Shown here one piece after another: positions 1 to 6,417 of a DNA stretch of 8,862 nt. A program made the translations under genes and the position numbers. Within the stretch, counting starts at the first letter, position 1; every line of letters starts with the position of its first letter. Source of the DNA: Bacteroidales bacterium (GTDB lineage Bacteria; Bacteroidota; Bacteroidia; Bacteroidales; UBA932); NCBI GenBank assembly GCA_024401915.1, contig JAKSKA010000047.1:1-8862 (forward strand), in the 5' to 3' direction. The notes under the pieces are model-generated. The model saw nothing but the letters and a program-made list of their open reading frames with translations. It was not told the DNA's origin and ran no database searches.

Positions 1-180
1 GCACAGGGAATGCGCTGGTTCGACATCAAGCGCTACGGCATAGAGATAGACAGGCGCATAATGAACGACAACGGCAACGCCAGCCTGCGTTCCGACCATC
101 TCGCAAAGGATGACCTCAGGCGCGCGATGCAGCTCCCGTTGAAGGTTACCGATGCCGGTCTTGCAAAGAATCCACGTTAA
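1..180 (+). CDS. RagB/SusD family nutrient-binding outer-membrane lipoprotein, C-terminal end (partial)
   Basis: Only the last 59 residues are present; the gene is cut by the left edge and ends at the TAA at 178-180. The fragment contains RWFDIKRYG near its start and closes with MQLPLKVTDAGLAKNPR, the pattern typical of SusD/RagB C-termini (an R-x-F-D-x-K-R segment, then a closing Q-L-P ... G-L-x-x-N-P-R). SusD-family proteins are surface lipoproteins that sit as a lid on a SusC TonB-dependent transporter and capture its substrate, so a susC-like gene is expected just upstream. The genes that follow suggest a protein or peptide substrate rather than a glycan; this is inferred from context. 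Family assignment is firm, substrate unknown. Confidence 0.9.
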   Translation, partial: AQGMRWFDIKRYGIEIDRRIMNDNGNASLRSDHLAKDDLRRAMQLPLKVTDAGLAKNPR

Positions 181-183
181 TCC

Positions 184-190
184 AAGGAGG
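184..190 (+). promoter_or_regulatory. Strong Shine-Dalgarno sequence of the metallohydrolase gene
   Basis: AAGGAGG lies 7 nt before the ATG at 198. It is a near-perfect anti-SD match and supports that start. Such sites are depleted in Bacteroidota, so it is notable. Confidence 0.6.
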
Positions 191-197
191 AAAGAAT

Positions 198-1094
198 ATG
201 AAAAGATTCTCAATATATACGCTCATCATAGCAGCCCTTTTCGCCCTGTCATCCTGTGACAAGGACGAATTGAGCCCCATCAGCGTCATCAGGGTCCAGA
301 CGACCGAACCGAACCAGTTCGACAAATGGCTCAAGGAGACATTCCTTCTGCCCTACAACATCGAGTTCAAGTACCGTTACGAGATCAACGAGACGGATAT
401 GAACTTCTATACGGTTCCTCCTACTCTGGACAATGCCATCATAATGGCTCACCTCGTGAAGTATCTATGCGTGGATACCTATGATGAGGTGGCCGGCGTG
501 GACTTCACCAGGGGCTATTTCCCCAAGATGTTCTATCTCAACGGTGTCTGGGAGTACCTCAACAACGGAACCTACATCCTGGGAACCGCGGAGGGCGGAA
601 AGAAGATAATGCTTTCCGGCGTGAACTTCATCCACGAGCACCTCGGGAATGCGGATGACCTCAATTACTACTACATCAAGACAATCCACCACGAGTTCAC
701 CCACATCATCAACCAGACGACTCCTTACCAGACCGATCTCAAGCTGGTGACCCAGAACGGATATGTCGCCGACAACTGGAGTTCCGCACCTTACAACAAG
801 GAATATCTCCAGAACGGATACATCTCCGCCTATGCCCAGCACTCCGACGGCGAGGACTTCGCCGAGATGATGTCCATCTACATCACCAATCCGCAGAGCT
901 GGTGGAACGAACAGATAAACAATGCAGGCAAGGGCGCCAACGCCATAAACGCCAAACTCGGTCTCGTGAAGAAGTATATGGAGGAGACCTGGAACATCGA
1001 TATGGACAAGCTCCGCGAGGTCGTTCTCCGCAGGCAGGATGAAGTCGCCTCGGGCAAGGTGGACCTTACCGACATAACTACAAAGGAGGACTAG
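198..1094 (+). CDS. Substrate import-associated zinc metallohydrolase lipoprotein (HExxH, putative zinc-binding metallopeptidase family)
   Basis: This 298-residue protein has a lipoprotein signal peptide: a basic start (MKR), a hydrophobic stretch and the lipobox LSSC with Cys20. The residues after Cys20 are DKDE, acidic and similar to the lipoprotein export signals that send Bacteroidota lipoproteins to the cell surface. The zinc site is HEFTH at residues 165-169, with Glu166 as the likely catalytic base. EDFAE at 219-223 probably supplies the third ligand (Glu219 or Glu223), as in the putative zinc-binding metallopeptidase family. Length and layout fit the HExxH lipoproteins found beside SusC/SusD pairs. 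It lies 17 nt after the susD-like gene and 3 nt before the DUF4302 gene, so it is clearly operonic. It probably trims a captured peptide or related substrate at the outer surface. The substrate is not evident. Confidence 0.85.
   Translation: MKRFSIYTLIIAALFALSSCDKDELSPISVIRVQTTEPNQFDKWLKETFLLPYNIEFKYRYEINETDMNFYTVPPTLDNAIIMAHLVKYLCVDTYDEVAGVDFTRGYFPKMFYLNGVWEYLNNGTYILGTAEGGKKIMLSGVNFIHEHLGNADDLNYYYIKTIHHEFTHIINQTTPYQTDLKLVTQNGYVADNWSSAPYNKEYLQNGYISAYAQHSDGEDFAEMMSIYITNPQSWWNEQINNAGKGANAINAKLGLVKKYMEETWNIDMDKLREVVLRRQDEVASGKVDLTDITTKED
1083..1089 (+). promoter_or_regulatory. Strong Shine-Dalgarno sequence of the DUF4302 gene, inside the end of the preceding CDS
   Basis: AAGGAGG lies 8 nt before the ATG at 1098. 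It overlaps the last Lys-Glu-Asp codons of the metallohydrolase gene, whose stop is at 1092-1094. The arrangement suggests translational coupling of the two genes. Confidence 0.55.
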
Positions 1095-1097
1095 GAT

Positions 1098-2402
1098 ATG
1101 AAGAAGTTCATTTTTTCAGCGATCGCTGTCATCAGCATCCTTTCTTTCCAGTCCTGTCTGAAGAACCAGGTGGACTATTTCGACAAGACTGCTGCATCGC
1201 GTATGACCTATGCTCTCGAGCAGGCCCGCACCGCTCTCTATTCTTCGGAGAACGGATGGAAGATGGAGTATTTCACCTACAACGGAGGCTACAACTTCGC
1301 CGTGAAGTTCGTGGACAAGGATGCCAAGGGCAACCCCATCGACTCCGTATGCGCGACGAGCGAACTTGCACCCTCGAAGATGTCGGGAAGCTACTTCCGT
1401 CTCACATCTGATGACGGTCCTGTGCTTTCCTTCGACACATACAACGACATTCTCCACTATTTCGGCACTCCGGACTGGAGCAATTACCAGGGCCATGGCG
1501 GAGATTTCGAGTTCATCATCCTTTCGGCTTCACAGGACGAAATCGTGCTCAAGGGCAAGCGCACGGGCCTTATCTCCAGGATGACGCCTATCGAGGCGCC
1601 CGAGACTATGCAGTCCTATGCCGCAAAGATGGCCGACGTGGCTGAGAATTTCCTCGTCGTATCGGCAACAGGCGCTACGGACGGCGTTGCGGTCAAGATG
1701 GACATTGACCTCACCAGCCGCAACGTGCTCCTTACAGCAAAGGACGAGGAAGGCCAGTGGGATGAGATCAATGCAGTCCAGGTCCCTTATCTGATTACGA
1801 CAAACGGCTTCAAGTTCGAACGTGTAATCAAGTTCCAGGGCCACGAGATAGAGTATTTCACTTACAACAAGAACACCCGCAGGCTGCTCGCCGACGACGA
1901 GGACCTCGTGTTCAAGGCCGACGCTATCCCTTCGGATTATGTAAAGTTCTCCGAATATCCCGGAGAATATGAGTTCAAGTACGCGACGGATGTCACTCCG
2001 GGCACGGCTACCGTGACGATCGAGGTGGTTGACGAGCTCTCGAAAATAGTCCAGATGAAGGGCTTCACGACGGACTATGAAGGAATATATCTTTATTACA
2101 ATGCAACCTCGGGCCGTCTCCAGTACCTTCCCCAGTATGTAGGTGCCTACAATGACGAGTTCCCCATTGCCGGCTTTACGATGGACGGCAGGAACGTTTC
2201 CACCTCGGCCACGATGGACCTCGCTCCCGATCCTACCAGCGACAAGGGCTTCAAGTTCGTCTCCACTCCGGACCAGAAGATGAAGGTGACCGGAATCATC
2301 CTCTTCAAGGAATTCACGACCGAAGACGGAGAGACCGACTACGAGCAGTTCAGCGAATGGAACCCGAGTATGCTTTATCCGAAAACCCTCACAAGAAAAT
2401 AA
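1098..2402 (+). CDS. DUF4302 domain-containing lipoprotein
   Basis: This 434-residue protein begins with a lipoprotein signal peptide; a hydrophobic segment ends in FQSC with Cys20. The N-terminal half shows the conserved segments of the DUF4302 family: FDKTAASR near 28-35, ENGWKM at 51-56, GPVLSFDTYN at 107-116, GGDFEF at 134-139 and LKGKR at 151-155. The rest is mainly predicted beta strand, with no catalytic motif that I recognise. DUF4302 proteins are Bacteroidota lipoproteins of unknown function often encoded with SusC/SusD and the zinc metallohydrolase, exactly as here. A surface-exposed substrate-binding or accessory role is an inference from that context. The start is fixed by the strong ribosome-binding site and the signal peptide. 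Family confidence is high, function unknown. Confidence 0.85.
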   Translation: MKKFIFSAIAVISILSFQSCLKNQVDYFDKTAASRMTYALEQARTALYSSENGWKMEYFTYNGGYNFAVKFVDKDAKGNPIDSVCATSELAPSKMSGSYFRLTSDDGPVLSFDTYNDILHYFGTPDWSNYQGHGGDFEFIILSASQDEIVLKGKRTGLISRMTPIEAPETMQSYAAKMADVAENFLVVSATGATDGVAVKMDIDLTSRNVLLTAKDEEGQWDEINAVQVPYLITTNGFKFERVIKFQGHEIEYFTYNKNTRRLLADDEDLVFKADAIPSDYVKFSEYPGEYEFKYATDVTPGTATVTIEVVDELSKIVQMKGFTTDYEGIYLYYNATSGRLQYLPQYVGAYNDEFPIAGFTMDGRNVSTSATMDLAPDPTSDKGFKFVSTPDQKMKVTGIILFKEFTTEDGETDYEQFSEWNPSMLYPKTLTRK

Positions 2403-2423
2403 CCTTATTAAACAAAGTGTATT

Positions 2424-4094
2424 ATGAAGAAGGTATTTAAACTCTTTTTGGCTGTGGTTGCTATGACAGCTGCAGCGGTTTCCTGTACGAAGGAAACTAC
2501 ACCCCTTTCCTATGATGGTGATACCGTCCTCAAGTTCGGCCCTATGGGTGGAAAGAAGGTCATTACCGTCAAGAGCGACAACGAAATCAACGTTACCTCT
2601 TCTGCGAAGTGGGCCAAGGTGTCCAACCTCAAGAACGATGTGACCATCGAAGTATCCATCGTTCCCGATGAGTCGTCCCGCAAGGCTACGGTTACCGTTA
2701 GCAACGGCGTGGACACGCCTATCGAGTTCGAGGTCCGTCAGGAAGGTGCGATCTTCGATTTCGATCCCAAGGATGAATACACGCTGTCTCTCGATGGCGG
2801 TACCATCGAGATTCCTTATACCACCAACCTCGACTTCTCGATCTCTTCTTCCGAGAAATGGCTCAAGGTGACGAAGGGGGAGGACAAGGTCGTCCTCACG
2901 GCAGAGCCCGCTAGGGCAGCGCAGCGGGCTGGCGTGTCCTACACGGCCGGCAACGATGCTGGCGAGTTCACCGTAAAGCAGTTCAATCCGGTCGAGATCA
3001 GCGTTGAGGCTTATCTCAAGGAGTGGAGCTCTTCTTTCAATAAGAAGAACACCGTTTCCTTTACGGTTAAGGGTGTAGGCGTTACCGCAGGCGCGCTTAC
3101 GGTTGTCACCACAGATATCTTCAATATGTACACCGAAGACGAGTGGGCCGCCAAGCTTGCAGTGGACGAGGTCAACGCATTCGAGGCTGATGACATCAAG
3201 GATATCAACAGCGCCGAGGGATATTCCAACGGTTACGGCGGAAAGAAGGACGGCACGGAATACTATGTCGTCGTTTACGCCACCAACGGCAGCGACTCGA
3301 AGCTGGTTTATGACAATGTGACTACGGAAGTGGATGAAAATCCCCTGTCACGTGCATACAGCGTTGACGAAATCGGAGGCTTCGAGACCAAGGATGCGAT
3401 TTATGGAACTTATGATTTCTATGCAAACGTTTACGTCAACACCGGAAAGCAGTGGGGCTCCATCAAGCGTCCTACGAAACTCGGTACCATCACCATCTCT
3501 GACGGCGGCAGCGAGGAGTATCAGGGAAAAACCTATGAATATGTAAAGGTGAGCGGATTCTATAAACCTTTCGTGAACAATATCAAGGCGGCAGGCGGAT
3601 CGGATTTTGTCGCAGAGGACAGCTATTGGTTTGCAAGGAATATCGAGAATCTCGGTTGGGTGGTCTATCCCGAAAATGGCGGATTTGTAAATACCGGAAC
3701 AACTACGGAGCCCAACTACAAATACTATGAATTCGTAGCCTGCGGAGATGGTTACCTCCGTATCCCGGACTACTATCCTCTGGTCGGCGGCGTTGCAGAC
3801 AATGGAATTTTCGCTTTCTGCGATACCGGTTCCCTTGATGAGGACTACGACGGCTTCGACAGCTGGTATCTCTGCGGAATCACGATGAGCGGCGGTCAGA
3901 TTGAAAGAATCACCGGTCAGTATACCGCTTTCTCCGACTGGATCTTAGTGCCGCAGGCTGCTCCCACCAGCGCAAGCTACAAGGTCACCACCAACTGCTA
4001 CAAGAACTACGCTCAGCAGCTGCGCGCCTCCAAGGTCGCAAAGCTCCGCGTCAGCGATGTCAAAGCTTCCGCAAAGCGTGTCTCTGTAAAATAA
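2424..4094 (+). CDS. Lipoprotein with two BACON domains and a large unassigned C-terminal region
   Basis: This 556-residue protein has a lipoprotein signal peptide ending AAVSC (Cys21), followed by TKE. Two tandem BACON-like domains follow, at about 35-107 and 118-186. Each has the typical pattern: a strand with glycines (MGGKKVITV; LDGGTIEIPY), an S-x-x-x-W-hydrophobic segment (SSAKWAKV; SSSEKWLKV) and, in the first, a closing VRQEG strand. BACON domains are common in surface proteins of gut Bacteroidota and are proposed to bind carbohydrate or mucin, although many seem to be spacers. Residues about 190-510 are rich in Tyr, Gly and beta strand and match no family I know. The last ~25 residues are strongly basic (many Lys and Arg). 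Unlike the first two complete genes it has no Shine-Dalgarno site; the 21-nt gap before it is AT-rich. It is probably a surface binding protein of the same acquisition operon. Confidence 0.8.
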   Translation: MKKVFKLFLAVVAMTAAAVSCTKETTPLSYDGDTVLKFGPMGGKKVITVKSDNEINVTSSAKWAKVSNLKNDVTIEVSIVPDESSRKATVTVSNGVDTPIEFEVRQEGAIFDFDPKDEYTLSLDGGTIEIPYTTNLDFSISSSEKWLKVTKGEDKVVLTAEPARAAQRAGVSYTAGNDAGEFTVKQFNPVEISVEAYLKEWSSSFNKKNTVSFTVKGVGVTAGALTVVTTDIFNMYTEDEWAAKLAVDEVNAFEADDIKDINSAEGYSNGYGGKKDGTEYYVVVYATNGSDSKLVYDNVTTEVDENPLSRAYSVDEIGGFETKDAIYGTYDFYANVYVNTGKQWGSIKRPTKLGTITISDGGSEEYQGKTYEYVKVSGFYKPFVNNIKAAGGSDFVAEDSYWFARNIENLGWVVYPENGGFVNTGTTTEPNYKYYEFVACGDGYLRIPDYYPLVGGVADNGIFAFCDTGSLDEDYDGFDSWYLCGITMSGGQIERITGQYTAFSDWILVPQAAPTSASYKVTTNCYKNYAQQLRASKVAKLRVSDVKASAKRVSVK

Positions 4095-4102
4095 TCTGAG
4101 TC

Positions 4103-5395
4103 TTGAAAAACCGGATTCTTATATTTCTTATGATATTCGCGGTTTCCTGCGCCAGGCAGGAAACCGTGGATGTCATCAATTCCGGAGATGTACAGAATCT
4201 GAAGCTTTCCCCCGAGAGTCCGGGCGTCGCTATGGCGCGTCTCACGGACGATTTCGCGGAAAGTATAGAAAAGAACGGCGGAGCAGTGCCGCCGGAACTT
4301 GCCGATGCGGGAATAGACACCCTCGAGCGTCTCTTCCCCTACGCCGGCGAATTCGAAGCACGCACAAGGGCGGAGGGGCTCCACAAGTGGTACAAGCTCC
4401 ATTATGACGAGGAGATTTCATATCTCAAGTCAGGCCTCGCGGACGCAAAGCTTCCCGGCGTCGAACTTATCGAGCCGGCTTTCGGCGCGAAACCGACATC
4501 CTTCCCCTTCAATGACCCTTATCTCTCCAAGCAGTGGCATTACCGTAACGACGGCACCGGCTCGTCCCGCTGGATGGCAGGCGCCGACATCAACGTGTAC
4601 CCTGTTTGGGAAAACATCACCACAGGGTCTCCTGAGGTCGTCGTCGCAGTGGTTGACGGCGGCATTGACCCCAACCACGAAGACCTGGTGGCCCACCTGG
4701 ACCTTTCCCGCAGCTACAACTACTGCAGCGGCTATTATGGCCCTCAGATATATGCCCACGACCACGGAACACACGTTGCCGGCACGATTGCGGCCGTGAA
4801 CAACAACGGCAAGGGCGTGTGCGGCGTTGCCGGTGGCGATGCGGCAGAAGGACGGAAGGGCGTGACCCTCATTTCGCTCCAGATCTTCCAGACCGTAAAG
4901 GGGAGCCGGGAGGACATCGGTGGTGATGGGATCACCGCAATCAAGGAGGCGGCGGACAAGGGCGCGGTCATCTGCCAGAACAGCTGGGGCTATGACCTCG
5001 GCAGCGAGAGCAGCGCGCGTTCCGCCAAGGTGCCTTCATATATGAAGTCGGCCATCGACTACTTCAATAAGTACGCCGGACTGGACAAGAACGGCAAGCA
5101 GGTAGGCCCTATGGCCGGCGGCGTGGTGTTCTTTGCTGCCGGGAACGAGAACTGGGAATACAGCATCCCCGCATCCTACGATGGCTGCATAGCCGTAGGC
5201 TCCTTCGACTGTACCGGAACCAGCGCATCCTACACCAATTTCGGCGACTGGGTCGACATCGCCGCTCCGGGCGGAGACGAAATTGCCGGGAAGTGGGATG
5301 GAACCGATTTCTATACGTCGATGATTGCCAGTACCGTTCCGCATCATACCCTTATGTGGGCACGTCTATGGCCTGCCCCCACGTGTCCGGCGTAG
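4103..5395 (+). CDS. S8 protease, N-terminal reading frame (prodomain, catalytic Asp, His and oxyanion Asn)
   Basis: The start is probably TTG at 4103. An in-frame TGA at 4097-4099 rules out anything further upstream, and the next ATG (4130) would remove the basic and most of the hydrophobic part of the signal peptide (MKNRILIFLMIFAVSC). Cys16 is a possible lipidation site. The prodomain contains ERLFPY at 75-80 and then a TRAEGLHKWYKLHYDEE segment, resembling prodomains of other Bacteroidota S8 proteases. Catalytic motifs are VAVVDGGID (Asp185, codon at 4655), HDHGTHVAGT (His221, codon at 4763) and FFAAGNEN (Asn348). Sequence after about residue 413 (VPHHTLMWARLWP...) is out-of-frame read-through with no family similarity, and ends at TAG 5393-5395. 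The gene starts 8 nt after the BACON gene. Confidence 0.75.
   Translation: MKNRILIFLMIFAVSCARQETVDVINSGDVQNLKLSPESPGVAMARLTDDFAESIEKNGGAVPPELADAGIDTLERLFPYAGEFEARTRAEGLHKWYKLHYDEEISYLKSGLADAKLPGVELIEPAFGAKPTSFPFNDPYLSKQWHYRNDGTGSSRWMAGADINVYPVWENITTGSPEVVVAVVDGGIDPNHEDLVAHLDLSRSYNYCSGYYGPQIYAHDHGTHVAGTIAAVNNNGKGVCGVAGGDAAEGRKGVTLISLQIFQTVKGSREDIGGDGITAIKEAADKGAVICQNSWGYDLGSESSARSAKVPSYMKSAIDYFNKYAGLDKNGKQVGPMAGGVVFFAAGNENWEYSIPASYDGCIAVGSFDCTGTSASYTNFGDWVDIAAPGGDEIAGKWDGTDFYTSMIASTVPHHTLMWARLWPAPTCPA
4138..4168 (+). promoter_or_regulatory. Strong hairpin over the lipobox codons of the S8 protease gene
   Basis: GGTTTCCTGC at 4141-4150 and GCAGGAAACC at 4156-4165 are perfect inverted repeats around the 5-nt loop GCCAG. 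The stem extends outward by C4140-G4166, a G4139-U4167 wobble and C4138-G4168, for 13 pairs in all. It begins 36 nt into the gene and includes the Cys16 codon. No T-tract follows, so it is not a standard intrinsic terminator. It could slow early translation, protect or cleave the polycistronic mRNA, or reflect chance. Confidence 0.5.
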
Positions 5396-6417
5396 CAGCT
5401 CTGCTGGTGTCCTACTTTGGCGGGCCGGGATTCACCCGCGATATGCTGATTCACAAGCTTCTTGACGGAGCGGACCCCAATACCCTGAATACGAAACGCC
5501 CCATCGGGCCCAAGCTCGACGCCTGGGGCTCGTTCACCGTTGACGGAGGAGAATACGTTCCCGCAATCCCCGAAGTCAAGGGCGTCGATATCGATGACGA
5601 CAGCGTCATCCTTTCCCTGTCCGTCACTGCCGACGAGAAGGGCACCGCCGCCAACCAGCTCGGTGTGCTTATCTCCAAGGACCGCGACAAGGTCGCCGCA
5701 AGCTCGCCGTTGAGCCTTATGGACGGGGTCAGGAAGGAGCTGATCAACCTTGACGATTCCAAGGAGGGCGACGTCGTCAATCTTGTCATCCCCGAACTGG
5801 AATACAAGACGACCTATTACTACAGCGTCTTCGCGAAGTCGCCGCTGAATGTCTATTCGTCCTGTTCCGAAGTGCAGACCGTCTACGTAAAGGAGAACCT
5901 CCCTCCGTATATGGAAACCGTACTTGAGGATGTGTGCACCGGCAAGCCGGGCAGTTTCACGAGGGTGCGCCTTGACGACTACTTCAAGGATCCTGAAAAC
6001 AAGACGCTGAGATACACGGCTTCCAGCGACGATCCCGACCTCATCGAAGTCGATGTGGACGGGAACGAGCTTGTGCTTTACCCGCACAAATACGGTTCGA
6101 CAGTTATCACCGTCAGTGCTTCCGACAAGCATACGGTACTCAACCATAGTTTCCTCGCTGCGACGAGGGACTCCTCCGTCCCCATCGACGTATATCCCAA
6201 TCCGGTAGTGGATTCCCTCCACATCAGGACCGGCCAGAAATGCAACGCCAGCGTGCGCATCATTTCCAATACCGGCAAGGAGTACATATCCAAGGAACTG
6301 CCCCTCAAGGCGACCGGCAGCGCCATATATGTCGGCAATCTCAGGTCCGGAGTCTATACCGCAGCCATCGAGATAAACGGCGGAAGGAAGTTCAACAAGC
6401 ACCTAGTCAAGTTATGA
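5293..6417 (+). CDS. S8 protease, C-terminal reading frame (catalytic Ser, FN3-like, Ig-like and T9SS tail)
   Basis: Real coding sequence in this frame begins at about 5341, not at the ATG at 5293: the first ~16 residues overlap the other frame and look like nothing in the family. YVGTSMACPHVSGVAALL (Ser codon 5365-5367) is the canonical subtilisin serine block. It is followed by helices that end the catalytic domain, with GPKLDAWGSF near 5509-5535. A fibronectin-III-like module follows (about 5557-5890, with the typical ELEYKTTYYYSVFA core), then an Ig/cadherin-like module (about 5900-6170). The last ~77 residues are a T9SS sorting domain. Alone this fragment has no signal peptide and no Asp/His, so it cannot be a working enzyme. 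Confidence 0.7.
   Translation: MGWNRFLYVDDCQYRSASYPYVGTSMACPHVSGVAALLVSYFGGPGFTRDMLIHKLLDGADPNTLNTKRPIGPKLDAWGSFTVDGGEYVPAIPEVKGVDIDDDSVILSLSVTADEKGTAANQLGVLISKDRDKVAASSPLSLMDGVRKELINLDDSKEGDVVNLVIPELEYKTTYYYSVFAKSPLNVYSSCSEVQTVYVKENLPPYMETVLEDVCTGKPGSFTRVRLDDYFKDPENKTLRYTASSDDPDLIEVDVDGNELVLYPHKYGSTVITVSASDKHTVLNHSFLAATRDSSVPIDVYPNPVVDSLHIRTGQKCNASVRIISNTGKEYISKELPLKATGSAIYVGNLRSGVYTAAIEINGGRKFNKHLVKL
5325..5346 (+). other. Frameshift junction in the S8 protease gene
   Basis: Upstream family-like sequence is read with codons ...AGT ACC GTT CC; downstream it continues as GCA TCA TAC CCT TAT. One missing base after about 5340 accounts for the shift. No homopolymer longer than three bases and no X-XXY-YYZ slippery site is present, which argues against programmed frameshifting or simple slipped-strand phase variation. 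Confidence 0.75.
6181..6414 (+). other. T9SS type A C-terminal sorting domain
   Basis: The last ~77 residues of the protease begin PIDVYPNPVVDSLHI and end with LRSGVYTAAIEINGG...KHLVKL. This is the Por-secretion-tail pattern: a Y-P-N-P start, a central beta sandwich, an S-G-x-Y motif and a final lysine-containing strand. Such domains direct proteins through the type IX secretion system and are then removed by the PorU sortase. Confidence 0.8.

Larger units (their letters stand above)
4103..6417 (+). pseudogene. S8 (subtilisin-family) serine protease with T9SS C-terminal domain, interrupted by one frameshift
   Basis: The gene is broken into two frames near 5339-5341. Supplying one base there gives a continuous 771-residue protein in which the junction reads STVPASYPYVGTSMACP. 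The order would be: signal peptide with lipobox (1-16), prodomain (~20-130), subtilisin catalytic domain (~160-480) with Asp185, His221, oxyanion Asn348 and Ser422, a fibronectin-III-like domain (~486-596), an Ig/cadherin-like domain (~600-689) and a T9SS type A sorting domain (~695-771). Subtilisins cleave peptide bonds through the Asp/His/Ser triad, so this one is probably the secreted or surface endoprotease of the operon. Both halves keep good coding quality, so the break is either a very recent mutation or a sequencing error. No slippery heptamer is present at the junction. If the base is really absent, the first-frame product ends at 5395 without the catalytic Ser. Confidence 0.75.

Noticed and set aside
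5325..5346. Programmed -1 ribosomal frameshifting joining the two protease frames
   Set aside because: No slippery heptamer in the correct phase was found, and bacterial subtilisins are not known to need frameshifting; an indel is simpler.
5344..6402. A 352-codon open frame on the minus strand
   Set aside because: It lies entirely antisense to the protease C-terminal half, whose domains are recognisable. The translation shows no family motif, and long antisense frames are common in GC-rich coding DNA.
6240..6413. Upstream extension of the PorV/PorQ-like gene to the ATG at 6240
   Set aside because: The extra 58 residues overlap the T9SS tail in another frame, are rich in Gln, Arg and His, and would place the signal peptide internally.
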